Shown here: in pieces, positions 1 to 8,385 of the stretch | Position numbering within the stretch: position 1 is the stretch's first letter | How the letters are laid out: the number at the start of each line of letters is the position of its first letter | Assembly: GCA_028687035.1 (NCBI GenBank) | Contig: JAQUAX010000014.1 | Span: 1-64,000, forward strand | Direction: 5' to 3' | Length of the DNA: 64,000 nucleotides | From: Dechloromonas sp. | GTDB taxonomy: Bacteria; Pseudomonadota; Gammaproteobacteria; Burkholderiales; Rhodocyclaceae | Program-made: the position numbers and the translations under genes | The notes under the pieces: model-generated | Told to the model about the DNA's origin: nothing | What the model saw: the letters and a program-made list of their open reading frames with translations, nothing else | Databases searched by the model: none

Positions 1-72
1 CTTGCGGGCCTCTTCTACCAGCCTTACGGCGCGCTCCCTGACTTCCGGGGAATACTTGTTCGTCTTGCTCAT
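1..72 (-). CDS. IS3-family transposase OrfA, N-terminal fragment (window edge)
   Basis: Only the first 24 codons are present. They begin MSKTNKYSPEVRERAVRL, the usual opening of an IS3-family OrfA, the helix-turn-helix protein that binds the IS ends. In this family OrfB (the DDE catalytic part) is normally made by a -1 frameshift with OrfA; that part is outside the window. The start ATG lies at 70-72 on the minus strand. Family assignment is from the characteristic N-terminus and the adjacent IS terminus; whether the transposase is intact cannot be judged. Confidence 0.75.
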   Translation of the reverse strand, partial: MSKTNKYSPEVRERAVRLVEEARK

Positions 73-122
73 GGCTCCATTCTCTCAGGTAATGGAGCCT
101 CCTCAATTCCCGGGGCGATTCA
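1..122 (-). mobile_element. IS3-family insertion sequence, left terminal part (runs off the window)
   Basis: Read on the minus strand the element begins at base 122 with TGAATCGCCCCGGG, a terminus typical of many proteobacterial IS3-family elements (5'-TGA...). A transposase orfA start follows about 50 bases in. The rest lies beyond the window edge, so the second end and the target duplication cannot be checked. The insertion sits inside the reading frame of the gene starting at 493. Confidence 0.75.
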
Positions 123-493
123 ATGCTAGTGTCGTTCGCCCTTTTCTCAAACTTCGAGCGGGGCTTCTTGTGGCTTAGCACTCTGATCAGCTTGCGCTGG
201 TACTCCACACTACCGGTTGGTGGCCAGTAGATGCCGCACTTCTTGATTTCCGCGAGGTCGGGTTCCGTTTTTCCTTCCTCGATCGGTGCCCATGCCACGA
301 TGTTGCAATCGTCGTTGAGAAACCCGGGCTCGGAAATTACGAGCGAGTAACCGATGCGACCCTGATAGCAAATCTTGACCTTGTGATCTAGCAAGTCGAA
401 CCCCCAGACAAAACTATCCGGTTCTGGGGTGATGTTTTTCTTGCTGGGATCGCCACAACGCTTGTTGAATTTAAGGTAATTCCAGTTTTCCAT
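123..493 (-). pseudogene. Hypothetical protein gene truncated at its 3' end by the IS3-family insertion
   Basis: An open frame starts at an ATG at 491-493 (minus strand) with GGAG about nine bases upstream. It runs 123 codons to the IS junction at 123/122 with no stop. The protein begins MENWNYLKFNKRCGDPSKK and is rich in Trp, Lys and charged residues; no signal peptide, membrane segment or family motif is recognised. The frame then continues without interruption through the IS terminus to the window edge, so a translated product would carry an IS-encoded tail (SPRELRRLHYL...). Base composition is clearly lower in GC than the neighbouring ycaO-type gene, suggesting acquired DNA. It lies downstream of that gene in the same direction. 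The native C-terminus is unknown. Confidence 0.55.
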
Positions 494-529
494 GATGATG
501 ACTCCACCGAAATGCCAGGCGAAGTCACC

Positions 530-557
530 CCCTGTCGGGGATGACTCCCTGACAGGG
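530..557. repeat. Inverted repeat in the leader of the truncated gene
   Basis: CCCTGTC at 530-536 pairs with GACAGGG at 551-557 around a 14-base loop that can itself pair partly. It lies about 37 bases upstream of the ATG at 493, in the putative 5' leader. No poly-T tract follows on either strand, so it does not look like an ordinary terminator. Confidence 0.5.
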
Positions 558-596
558 TTGATTGATTTAGGCCTAAGCCCATTTGATCGGCTGGTA

Positions 597-635
597 CGCT
601 AGCCGTTTTTCAACAGCTTAACTTGACGGCTAGCG
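597..635. repeat. 10-bp perfect inverted repeat between the YcaO-type gene and the truncated gene
   Basis: CGCTAGCCGT (597-606) and ACGGCTAGCG (626-635) form a perfect 10-bp stem with a 19-base loop. On the minus strand it lies downstream of the YcaO-type gene. There is no U-run, so a terminator role is weak; it could be an mRNA 3'-end structure or a protein-binding dyad. Confidence 0.55.
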
Positions 636-667
636 GGAAACCGGCGGGGGGTTGTTTTTAGGAGGGG

Positions 668-685
668 TGATCGACTAGTCGATCA
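668..685. repeat. 18-bp perfect palindrome overlapping the stop codon of the OsmC-YcaO gene
   Basis: TGATCGACTAGTCGATCA reads identically on both strands and contains the TAG stop of the minus-strand gene at its centre. Its function is unknown. It could simply reflect the codons GTG ATC GAC TAG followed by a chance mirror, but an exact 18-mer is notable. Confidence 0.6.
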
Positions 686-2894
686 CGGGCCCGCTGGATG
701 AAGCCGCCGCCCTGGCCCGTGCCCGGTGCAGTTTCCGGTAGCTGTCGATCAGGCGCTGGTGGCGGTCGAGCCCTTCCAGTTTCATGCTCGTCGGCGTCAG
801 GCCGAAGAAGCGCACGCTGCCGTCCACCGAACCGAGCACCGCGTCCATGCGCGGATCGCCGAACATGCGGCGGAAGTTGACCACGTAATCGGCCAGTTCC
901 ATGTCGTCGTCCAGCATCACTTCCAGCACCACGTTCAGCGCCTGGTAGAACAGGCCGCGGTCGACGGTGTTCTCGTTGTATTGCAGGTAGGCCTCGACCT
1001 GTTCCTTGGCCGCTTCGAATTGCTGCAGCGCGAGATTGATCAGCAGCTTCAGTTCGAGAATGGTCAGCTGACCCCAGACCGTGTTCTCGTCGAACTCGAC
1101 GCCGATCAGCGTGATGATGTCGGTGTAGTCGTCGAGGTCGCTGTCTTCCAGGCGTTCGAGCAGCGCTTGCAGGGCGGCGTCGTCGAGGCGGTGCAGGTTC
1201 AGGATGTCCTCGCGGAAGGCCAGCGCCTTGTTGGTGTTGCCCCAGATCAGGTCTTCCACCGGATAGACTTCCGAATAGCCCGGCACCAGGATGCGGCAGG
1301 CGGTCGCGCCGAGCTGGTCGTACACCGCCATGTACACTTCCTTGCCCAGGCCTTCGAGGATGCCGAACAGCGCGGTCGCTTCGTCGGTATTGGACTCTTC
1401 ACCGTGACCGGAGAAGTCCCACTCGACGAAGTCGTAATCCGATTTGGCGCTGAAAAAGCGCCACGACACGACGCCGCTGGAATCGATGAAGTGTTCGACG
1501 AAGTTGTTCGGTTCGGTGACGGCGTTGCTCTCGAAAGTCGGCCGCGGCAGGTCGTTCAAGCCTTCGAAGCTGCGCCCCTGCAGCAACTCGGTCAGGCTGC
1601 GCTCCAGCGCGACTTCCAGGCTCGGATGCGCGCCGAAGGACGCGAACACGCCGCCGGTGCGCGGGTTCATCAGGGTCACGCACATCACCGGGAACTGGCC
1701 GCCCAGCGAGGCATCCTTGACCAGCACCGGGAAGCCCTGTTTTTCCAGCTCCGCGATGCCGGCGACGATGCCGGGGTATTTCGCCAGCACGTCGGCCGGC
1801 ACGTCGGGCAGCGCGAGTTCGCCTTCGAGGATTTCGCGCTTGACCGCCCGTTCGAAGATTTCCGACAGGCACTGCACCTGCGCTTCGGGCAGCGTGTTGC
1901 CGGCGCTCATGCCGTTGCTCAGGAACAGGTTGTCGATCAGGTTGGTCGGGAAATAGACGGTCTCGCCGTCCGACTGGCGCACGTAGGGCAGGGCGCAGAT
2001 GCCGCGCTCGATGTTGCCGGAGTTGGTGTCGTAGAGGTGCGAGGCGCGCAGTTCATCCTCCGGGTTGTAAATCTCCAGGCAATAGTCGTCGAGCAGGCCC
2101 TTGGGCAGCGCATCCTTCTTGCCCGGCTTGAACCAGCGCTCGTCCGGGTAATGCACGAAGGGGGCGTTGGCGATCTCTTCGCCCCAGAACTGGTCGTTGT
2201 AGAAATGGTTGCAGCTGGCCCGCTCGATGAACTCGCCCAGGGCGGAGGCCAGCGCGCTTTCCTTGGTCGCGCCCTTGCCGTTGGTGAAGCACATCGGCGA
2301 GTGCGCGTCGCGGATGTGCAGCGACCACACGTTGGGCACCAGGTTGCGCCAAGACGCGATCTCGATCTTGATGCCCAGGTCGGCCAGAACGCCGGACATG
2401 TTGGCGATGGTCTGCTCCAGCGGCAGGTCCTTGCCGGCGATGTAGGTCTGCGTCGCCGCATCCGGATTCAGCGTCAGCAGTGCCTGCGCATCGGCATCGA
2501 GGTTGTCGACTTCCTCGATGACGAACTCGGGCCCGGTCTGCACGACCTTTTTCACGGTACACCGGTCGATGGAGCGCAAAATGCCCAGCCGGTCCTTGTC
2601 GGAAATATCCGGCGGCAGCTCGACCTGGATCTTGAAAATCTGCTGGTAGCGGTTTTCCGGATCGACGATATTGTTCTGCGACAGGCGGATGTGCTCGGTC
2701 GGAATGTTGCGCGTGTCGCAGTACAGCTTCACGAAGTAGGCCGCGCACAGCGCCGACGACGCCAGGAAGTAATCGAACGGCCCCGGCGCCGAGCCGTCGC
2801 CCTTGTAGCGGATCGGCTGGTCGGCGATGACCGTGAAGTCATCGAACTTGGCCTCGAGGCGCAGCTTGTCGAGAAAATTGACTTTGATTTCCAT
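675..2894 (-). CDS. OsmC domain / YcaO domain fusion protein
   Basis: The 739-residue protein joins two domains. Roughly residues 1-130 match the OsmC/Ohr-type fold, with the two family cysteines visible in SSALCAAYF and RSIDRCTVKK. The remainder is a YcaO domain with its ATP-binding helices (ALGEFIERAS and GNTLPEAQVQCLSEIFERA) and a C-terminal helical extension. YcaO proteins use ATP to activate backbone amides or carbonyls. The E. coli YcaO is linked to RimO-dependent beta-methylthiolation of ribosomal protein S12, but the function of OsmC-YcaO fusions is not established. The start was set at ATG 2894 (MEIKVNFLD), preceded by GGACACCCCGC; an earlier in-frame TTG at 2915 is less likely. No peptide substrate gene lies next to it, which argues against a RiPP role. 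Soluble, cytoplasmic. Confidence 0.85.
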   Translation of the reverse strand: MEIKVNFLDKLRLEAKFDDFTVIADQPIRYKGDGSAPGPFDYFLASSALCAAYFVKLYCDTRNIPTEHIRLSQNNIVDPENRYQQIFKIQVELPPDISDKDRLGILRSIDRCTVKKVVQTGPEFVIEEVDNLDADAQALLTLNPDAATQTYIAGKDLPLEQTIANMSGVLADLGIKIEIASWRNLVPNVWSLHIRDAHSPMCFTNGKGATKESALASALGEFIERASCNHFYNDQFWGEEIANAPFVHYPDERWFKPGKKDALPKGLLDDYCLEIYNPEDELRASHLYDTNSGNIERGICALPYVRQSDGETVYFPTNLIDNLFLSNGMSAGNTLPEAQVQCLSEIFERAVKREILEGELALPDVPADVLAKYPGIVAGIAELEKQGFPVLVKDASLGGQFPVMCVTLMNPRTGGVFASFGAHPSLEVALERSLTELLQGRSFEGLNDLPRPTFESNAVTEPNNFVEHFIDSSGVVSWRFFSAKSDYDFVEWDFSGHGEESNTDEATALFGILEGLGKEVYMAVYDQLGATACRILVPGYSEVYPVEDLIWGNTNKALAFREDILNLHRLDDAALQALLERLEDSDLDDYTDIITLIGVEFDENTVWGQLTILELKLLINLALQQFEAAKEQVEAYLQYNENTVDRGLFYQALNVVLEVMLDDDMELADYVVNFRRMFGDPRMDAVLGSVDGSVRFFGLTPTSMKLEGLDRHQRLIDSYRKLHRARARAAASSSGPVID

Positions 2895-2999
2895 GCGGGG
2901 TGTCCGGCGTTCCAAACGAATCGGCCGCCATTATCCGGGTTTCGCGGCGGGAAAAGCGGGCTTCCCGGCAATGACCCGCTCAATGAGACAATCCGCGGC

Positions 3000-3665
3000 A
3001 TGGCATCCACTCCCTACCATCCGCCCGAGCACCGCGGCCTTGCCCTGCTGTACCTCTCGGACCAGCTGCTCGTCGTCGACAAGCCCAGCGGCTTGCTGAG
3101 CGTGCCGGGGCGTCACCCCGGCAAGGAGGACTGCCTGTCGCGCCGGGTCCAGGCCGAGTTTCCCGACGCGATGATCGTTCATCGCCTGGACATGGGCACG
3201 TCGGGCATCGTCGTCATGGGGCGCGGCGCCAGGGCGCAGCGGGAACTCAGCATCCAGTTCCAGGAGCGCAGGGTGCGCAAGCGCTACCAGGCCCTGGTCG
3301 ATGGGCACTGGACGGCTGCCGCCTCGGGCGAGATCGACCTGCCCATCGGCGTCGATGAGGCCAAGCATCCCAAACAGAAAGTCGATCACGTCGCAGGTCG
3401 ACCGTGCCTGACCCGCTATCGCGTACTCGATGGGGGTTCCGCGCCCGCGTTTTCGCGCATCGAACTCGAGCCGGTGACCGGACGTTCGCACCAGTTGCGG
3501 GTGCACATGGAAGCGATGGGCCATCCCATTCTCGGCGACGATTTCTACGGCACAGCGGCCTCCTGCGCCAGGGCCGAGCGTCTGATGCTGCACGCCTGCC
3601 GGATCGAATTCGAGCATCCCGAAACGGGGGCGACTCTGTGCATTGAATGCCCGCCGCCCTTCTGA
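3000..3665 (+). CDS. rluA: RluA-type pseudouridine synthase (23S rRNA U746 / tRNA U32)
   Basis: The 221-residue protein is a RluA-family pseudouridine synthase, which isomerises uridine to pseudouridine in RNA. It has the family motifs: LLVVDKPSGLLSVPGR near the N-terminus, the catalytic aspartate in HRLDMGTSG, and GRSHQLRVHMEAMGHPILGD in the C-terminal half. There is no N-terminal S4 domain. The short length matches RluA itself (about 219 residues) rather than RluC or RluD. RluA modifies U746 of 23S rRNA and U32 of several tRNAs. The start ATG at 3000 is the first that gives the canonical N-terminus. The gene is divergent from the OsmC-YcaO gene with about 105 bases between them. Confidence 0.9.
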   Translation: MASTPYHPPEHRGLALLYLSDQLLVVDKPSGLLSVPGRHPGKEDCLSRRVQAEFPDAMIVHRLDMGTSGIVVMGRGARAQRELSIQFQERRVRKRYQALVDGHWTAAASGEIDLPIGVDEAKHPKQKVDHVAGRPCLTRYRVLDGGSAPAFSRIELEPVTGRSHQLRVHMEAMGHPILGDDFYGTAASCARAERLMLHACRIEFEHPETGATLCIECPPPF

Positions 3666-3820
3666 TCGCTGCGAACTGCAGGGATCGACGGGCACAAGAC
3701 CCGATCGAATGATCGGAACTGGCCAGCCCGGATCGCAATTCCGGCCGGAAACGCCAGTCGACCGCGATGTGCCCGGGGGAGGTCGGCCGGATCTTTTCGT
3801 TTCGCCTTGCCGGCCTTCGA

Positions 3821-3850
3821 TTGACTCGCCGACGGCGCTGCGTTGATACT
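3821..3850 (+). promoter_or_regulatory. Candidate sigma-70 promoter for the FIST/kinase operon
   Basis: TTGACT (3821-3826) and GATACT (3845-3850) are separated by 18 bases and lie about 40 bases upstream of the FIST gene start. The match is good at -35 and fair at -10. Inferred by eye only. Confidence 0.4.
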
Positions 3851-3887
3851 TTGCCCACTATTGTCGATTGTCGTGATCGGGGAGCGA

Positions 3888-5039
3888 ATGGACGTGGAAC
3901 GCGGGATACGCCTGGGGCATTCGGTCCTTGCCGACACCCGCGACGCGGTGGCCGATTTCCATCGCCAGGTGGCGCAGCCGGACATGGCGCTGGTGCTGTT
4001 CTTCTGCTCCAGTCGGCACGATCTCGACGCGCTGGCCGACGAGATGAACCGGCGTTTTCCCGGGGTGCCGGTCGTCGGCTGCACCAGCGCCGGGGAGATC
4101 GGCGTTGCCGGTTACGCCGACGGCAGCCTGGCCGGCGCCAGTTTTCCGGCCGGGGAGTGCACGGCGGAAGTCGGCCGGATCGACGACCTGCAGCGTTTCG
4201 ACATCGACGCCGGCCACGATTTCGCGCAGGGCCTGCTGCGCCGCCTCGAGGCGCGGGTGCCGGCGGCCGGACCCGGCAACAGCTTCGGCCTGCTGCTGAT
4301 CGACGGCCTGTCGCAACGCGAGGAGCCGGTGGCCTACGCGCTGCAGGACGGCCTGGGGAACATCCGGATGATCGGCGGCTCGGCCGGCGACGACCTGCGC
4401 TTCGAGCAGACCCGCATCTTCCACGACGGCCGTTTCCATGCCGACAGCGCGGTGCTCGTGCTGGTCTCGACGCGCTACCCGTTCCGCGTCTGGCGCAGCC
4501 AGCATTTCGTCGCCGACGGCGAGCGTCTCGTCGTCACCGAAGTCGATGCCGACCGCCGCATCGTCCGCGAAATCAACGGTCTGCCGGCCGTCGAGGAATA
4601 CGCGCGGCTGGTCGGGGTCAGCCCGGAGCAGCTGGGACCCGAGCATTTCGCGGCCTGGCCGGTGGTCGTGATGATCGACGGCGGCGATTTCGTCCGCTCC
4701 ATCCAGCATGCGAACCCGGACGGCAGCCTGACCTTCTACTGCGCGATCGAGGAAGGCGTCGTGCTGCGCGTCGCCCGCGGCGAGGGCCTGCTCGAGCGCC
4801 TGGAGGCCAGCTTCGGGCAGTTGCGCGACGATCTCGGCGAGCTGCAGGCGGTGCTGGTCTGCGACTGCGTGCTGCGCAACCTCGAAGCCGCCAAGGCGGG
4901 CCAGAAGTCGGCGGTCGGCGAATTGTTCCGGCAGAACCGCGCGCTCGGCTTCAGCACCTACGGCGAACAGTTCGGCGGGGTGCACATCAACCACACGCTG
5001 ACCGGCATCGCGATCGGCCGGGAGCCGCGCGATGGCTGA
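3888..5039 (+). CDS. FIST-domain sensory protein
   Basis: The 383-residue protein has a FIST N domain (from VLFFCSSRHDLDALADEM, with GCTSAGEIG) followed by a FIST C domain. FIST proteins are predicted small-ligand (possibly amino-acid) sensors that act with signal-transduction partners. Here the next gene is a histidine kinase whose start overlaps this gene by eight bases, so the pair is very likely co-translated and functionally linked. There is no signal peptide or transmembrane segment, so sensing is probably cytoplasmic. The start ATG at 3888 has GGGGAGCGA in front; an upstream in-frame TTG at 3843 would overlap the putative -10 region. The ligand cannot be inferred. Confidence 0.85.
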   Translation: MDVERGIRLGHSVLADTRDAVADFHRQVAQPDMALVLFFCSSRHDLDALADEMNRRFPGVPVVGCTSAGEIGVAGYADGSLAGASFPAGECTAEVGRIDDLQRFDIDAGHDFAQGLLRRLEARVPAAGPGNSFGLLLIDGLSQREEPVAYALQDGLGNIRMIGGSAGDDLRFEQTRIFHDGRFHADSAVLVLVSTRYPFRVWRSQHFVADGERLVVTEVDADRRIVREINGLPAVEEYARLVGVSPEQLGPEHFAAWPVVVMIDGGDFVRSIQHANPDGSLTFYCAIEEGVVLRVARGEGLLERLEASFGQLRDDLGELQAVLVCDCVLRNLEAAKAGQKSAVGELFRQNRALGFSTYGEQFGGVHINHTLTGIAIGREPRDG

Positions 5040-6132
5040 GCGGCCGCTGCCGGACGACACGGGCGCGCTGCAGGCCGAGATTGTCCGCCTGAACAAGGTC
5101 GTCCAGGCGCTGATCAACCGCGCCGAGCGCGAGTCCGCCGGCCGGTCCAGCCATTTCGGCCTGCTCCAGGATACCGTGATGCTCGAGAACAAGGTCCGTC
5201 GGCGGACCACCGAACTCGAGGCGGCGCTGCGCGAGAACGAGCGCATCAACCGCGACCTGACCCGCGAGCGCGAGGAGCAGCGCGTGCTGATCCGGAAGCT
5301 GGAAGAAGCGCACAACCAGCTGCTGCAATCGGAAAAGCTGGCCTCGATCGGCCAGCTGGCGGCCGGCGTCGCGCACGAGATCAACAACCCGATCGGCTTC
5401 GTCCATTCCAACCTGGGCAGCCTGAAGCAGTACGCGGCCGAGCTGTTCGGCCTGCTCGACGAGTACGCGGCGCTCGAGCCCGAGCTGTCGCCGGCCGCCC
5501 GGGCCCGGATCGACGCGGCGCGCCGGCGCATCGATCTCGATTTCCTGCGCCCGGACATGCTCGAGCTGATCGCCGAATCGCTCGACGGCGCATCGCGCGT
5601 CCGCCGCATCGTCCAGGACCTGCGTGATTTTTCCCGGCCCGGCGAGACCGAATGGCAGTTCGCCGACCTGCAGGCCTGTCTCGAGAGCACGCTCAACGTC
5701 GTCTGGAACGAGATCAAGTACAAGGCGGACGTCGTCCGCGATTACGCCGAACTGCCGCCGGTCGAATGCCTGCCCGGCCAGTTGAACCAGGTCTTCCTGA
5801 ACCTGCTGGTCAATGCGGCGCAGGCCATTCCGGAACGTGGCGTGATCACGCTGCGCACCCGCTGCGACGGCGATGTCGTGCGCATCAGTGTCGAGGACGA
5901 CGGCTGCGGCATTCCGCCCGAAATCCGCGACCGCATTTTCGACCCCTTCTTCACGACGAAGCCGGTCGGCAAGGGGACGGGGCTCGGCTTGTCGGTGACC
6001 TACGGCATCGTAGAGAAGCACGGCGGCCGCATCGAGCTGGATAGCGCGCCGGGCCGGGGCAGCCGTTTCGTCGTCTGCCTGCCGGTCAGCCGGCCGGCCG
6101 GGGTGCCGCGCGCCGGAGACGCCGGGCGCTGA
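5032..6132 (+). CDS. Cytoplasmic sensor histidine kinase partnered with the FIST protein
   Basis: The 366-residue kinase has an N-terminal coiled-coil (residues about 10-100, rich in Glu/Arg), then a HisKA-type dimerisation domain with the phospho-acceptor in [12 protein letters not shown]. The HATPase domain shows the N box [15 protein letters not shown]1 box [10 protein letters not shown] box FDPFFTTKP and G2 box [14 protein letters not shown]. There is no sensory or membrane domain of its own, consistent with receiving its signal from the overlapping FIST protein. No response regulator gene is adjacent, so the output partner is elsewhere. Its catalytic core closely resembles that of the convergent kinase at 6140-7501, suggesting duplication or a shared target. 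Confidence 0.88.
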   Translation: MAERPLPDDTGALQAEIVRLNKVVQALINRAERESAGRSSHFGLLQDTVMLENKVRRRTTELEAALRENERINRDLTREREEQRVLIRKLEEAHNQLLQSEKLASIGQLAAGVAHEINNPIGFVHSNLGSLKQYAAELFGLLDEYAALEPELSPAARARIDAARRRIDLDFLRPDMLELIAESLDGASRVRRIVQDLRDFSRPGETEWQFADLQACLESTLNVVWNEIKYKADVVRDYAELPPVECLPGQLNQVFLNLLVNAAQAIPERGVITLRTRCDGDVVRISVEDDGCGIPPEIRDRIFDPFFTTKPVGKGTGLGLSVTYGIVEKHGGRIELDSAPGRGSRFVVCLPVSRPAGVPRAGDAGR

Positions 6133-6139
6133 GCGGGGT

Positions 6140-7501
6140 TCAGCCCGCCGTCAGCGGCAGCCGGACGCGGAACACGCTGCCGCGGCCGGGTTGGCTGTCG
6201 ACGTCGATGCGCCCGCCGTGTTCCTTGACGACGATGTCGTGGCAGGTCGACAGGCCGAGCCCGGTGCCCTGGCCGACCGGGCGGGTCGTGAAGAAGGGCT
6301 CGAAGATGTGGTCGCGGATCTCGGGCGGAATGCCGCAGCCGGTGTCCTCGACCGACACCCAGACGCCGTCGTCGTCGCGGCCGCTGCGCACGGTGATCCG
6401 CCCGTGGCCGGCGATGGCCTGGGCCGCGTTGAGCAGCAGGTTCAGGAAAACCTGGTTGATCCGTGCCGCGTCGCAGACGACCGGCGGCAGTTCGCCGAAT
6501 TCGGTGACGATCTCGGTGCCGGCGCCGAGCTGCCCGGCGGCGACCCGCAGCGTCGAGGCCAGCGCCGCGTTGAGGTCGGTCGGTTCGCGGCCGCCGCGGT
6601 CGACGCGCGAAAAGTCGCGCAAATCCTGGACGATCTTCTTGACGCGGCCGAGGCCGTCGAGCGATTCGTCGAGCAGGTCGCGCGCGTCGTCGAGCAGGAA
6701 TTCCAGGTCGGCCGCCGCGACGGCCGCGGCGATGCGTCCGGCGTCGCCGCTGCGATAGGCGTCGATGACCGCCTTCAGGTCGCCGAAATAGCGCGACAGC
6801 GTGCCCAGGTTGGAATTGACGAAGCCGATCGGGTTGTTGATCTCGTGCGCGACGCCGGCCGCCAGCTGGCCGATCGCGGCGAGCTTTTCGGACTGCATCA
6901 GCTGCCGGCTGGCCTCGGCCAGTTCGCGGGTGCGCTGTTCGACGCGCTGTTCCAGCGTCTGGTTGATGCGCATCAGGTTCAGGTTCTGTTCGGACAGCAG
7001 GCCGTACAGCCGGCCCAGCGCGCCGAGCAGGATCGCCGTCGTCGGGTCGTGCGAATCGGGTTCGTTGTCGTAGGCCGACGCCGCGCTCTCGCCGCGCGCG
7101 ATGCGGGCGAGCTGGCGTGCCATCACCTGGTCCTCGCCGAGGATATGCACGGTCAGCCAGCCGGCGAGGAATTCGTGGATCACCTGCGCCGGATGCTCGA
7201 TCGACGCCTTCGCCTGCCAGATGCTGACCACCTGTTCGACGAACTGGCGGTGATGCTGCGTGTGGCTTTCCTGATGGCGCGGATCGATGCCCTGATCGGC
7301 CATCAGCTTTTCTTCGTGCGCGAAGTGGTCGACCGCGTATTGCGCCAGCCGCTGGAACAGTTCGTTGAGCTGCGCTTCGGGCAGCTCGCCGTTCATCAGT
7401 TCGTTGCCGAGCTCATTGACCGTCTCGACCAGGCCGAGGTGCTGCCGGTCGACGGTCGCGATGCCGGTCTCGAAACGCTGGTCCCACAGGAAGGCGCGCA
7501 T
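6140..7501 (-). CDS. Bacteriohemerythrin-domain sensor histidine kinase
   Basis: The 453-residue protein starts with a bacteriohemerythrin domain carrying the expected diiron ligands: H21, H59-x3-E63, H80-x3-H84 and H119-x4-D124. A coiled-coil linker, a HisKA domain ([16 protein letters not shown]) and a HATPase domain ([38 protein letters not shown]) follow. Hemerythrin modules bind oxygen or react with nitric oxide or redox signals, so the kinase probably senses one of these in the cytoplasm. The start ATG at 7501 begins [10 protein letters not shown], the usual opening of the module. It is convergent with the FIST-kinase pair (seven bases between stops) and downstream of yjdM in the same direction. 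No regulator gene is nearby. Confidence 0.9.
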   Translation of the reverse strand: MRAFLWDQRFETGIATVDRQHLGLVETVNELGNELMNGELPEAQLNELFQRLAQYAVDHFAHEEKLMADQGIDPRHQESHTQHHRQFVEQVVSIWQAKASIEHPAQVIHEFLAGWLTVHILGEDQVMARQLARIARGESAASAYDNEPDSHDPTTAILLGALGRLYGLLSEQNLNLMRINQTLEQRVEQRTRELAEASRQLMQSEKLAAIGQLAAGVAHEINNPIGFVNSNLGTLSRYFGDLKAVIDAYRSGDAGRIAAAVAAADLEFLLDDARDLLDESLDGLGRVKKIVQDLRDFSRVDRGGREPTDLNAALASTLRVAAGQLGAGTEIVTEFGELPPVVCDAARINQVFLNLLLNAAQAIAGHGRITVRSGRDDDGVWVSVEDTGCGIPPEIRDHIFEPFFTTRPVGQGTGLGLSTCHDIVVKEHGGRIDVDSQPGRGSVFRVRLPLTAG

Positions 7502-7520
7502 GCTGGCAGGCTCCGGGAAA

Positions 7521-7859
7521 TCAGACCTTGCGCAGGTAGCAGGCCTTGAGCAGCATCTGGCCGACGTCGGTCTTGCAATCGACTTCATGGTCGCCGTCGA
7601 CGATGCGGATGCCCTTGATCTTGCTGCCCTGCTTGAGCACCGTGGAGCTGCCCTTGACCTTCAGGTCCTTGATGACGACGACCGAATCGCCGCTCTGCAG
7701 CACGTTGCCGTTCGAGTCCTTGACGATGCGCTCGCCGTCCTCCTCGGTTGCCGCCGCAGCCTGCGGCCATTCGAAGCCGCAGTCGGCGCAGACGAAGTTG
7801 GCGCCGTCCGGATAGGTGTTCTCGAGGGTGCATTGGGGGCAGGCGGGTGCAGTGGACAT
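7521..7859 (-). CDS. yjdM: YjdM-type zinc-ribbon protein (formerly PhnA)
   Basis: The 112-residue protein has an N-terminal zinc ribbon (CPQC...CADC) followed by the compact PhnA/YjdM C-terminal domain containing GDSVVVIKDLKVKG and IRIVDGDHEVDCKTD. Length and motifs match the widespread YjdM family. It was once called PhnA but is not phosphonoacetate hydrolase, and its role is unknown. The start ATG at 7859 has a strong AGGGAG Shine-Dalgarno. The gene is 19 bases upstream of the hemerythrin kinase in the same orientation and could share its transcript. Confidence 0.9.
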   Translation of the reverse strand: MSTAPACPQCTLENTYPDGANFVCADCGFEWPQAAAATEEDGERIVKDSNGNVLQSGDSVVVIKDLKVKGSSTVLKQGSKIKGIRIVDGDHEVDCKTDVGQMLLKACYLRKV

Positions 7860-7921
7860 GGGTTTCTCCCTGGATTTGTTATCGAAAAGGCCGACATGTT
7901 ACGCCTCGCCAGCCTGCCGGC

Positions 7922-8377
7922 CTAGATTCCGCCAGACTGTTTCGCGAGCAGGCGGTCGAGCTGGTTGGCGAAAGCCTGGCGTTCGGCCTGGCCGAAGGCG
8001 CTCGGGCCGCCGGTCTCGATGCCGGCGCTGCGCAGTTCTTCCATGAAGTTGCGCATGGTCAGCCGCTCGCGGATGGTCGCCGTGGTGTAAAGCTCGCCGC
8101 GCGGGTTCAGCGCCAGCGCGCCGCGCTCGATGACCAGCGCGGCGAGCGGGATGTCGGCGGTGACGACGAGGTCGCCCGCCGCCACCTGGTCGACGATGTG
8201 CGCATCGGCGACGTCGAAGCCGCTCGGCACCTGGATGGCGCGGATGAACTTCGACGGCGGCGTGCGCAGCATCTGGTTGGCGACCAGCGTCGTCCGGATC
8301 TGCCGGCGTTCGGCGGCGCGGAACAGGATGTCCTTGATCACGCCGGGGCAGGCGTCGGCATCGACCCAGATCTGCAT
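7922..8377 (-). CDS. UPF0178 (YaiI/YqxD) family protein
   Basis: The 151-residue protein matches the DUF188/UPF0178 family over its full length: [19 protein letters not shown] at the start, then [20 protein letters not shown] and [16 protein letters not shown]. The fold resembles PIN-like nuclease domains with conserved acidic residues, but no biochemical function is established. It starts eight bases after the stop of the MBL-fold hydrolase gene upstream on the same strand, so the two are probably co-transcribed. Confidence 0.9.
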   Translation of the reverse strand: MQIWVDADACPGVIKDILFRAAERRQIRTTLVANQMLRTPPSKFIRAIQVPSGFDVADAHIVDQVAAGDLVVTADIPLAALVIERGALALNPRGELYTTATIRERLTMRNFMEELRSAGIETGGPSAFGQAERQAFANQLDRLLAKQSGGI

Positions 8378-8385
8378 GTCGCGGT

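Noticed and set aside
597-635. Hairpin near GCTTAAC as another integron attC site
   Set aside because: The stem arms CGCTAGCCGT/ACGGCTAGCG lack the GTT core at the right place and there is no L-box pair or central stem. Only one short motif fits RYYYAAC, which is too frequent to be convincing.
726-2900. Long plus-strand frame opposite the OsmC-YcaO gene, apparently fused to rluA
   Set aside because: The upstream part is antisense to a conserved gene and is Gln/Val/Ala-rich; the true RluA N-terminus begins at 3000.
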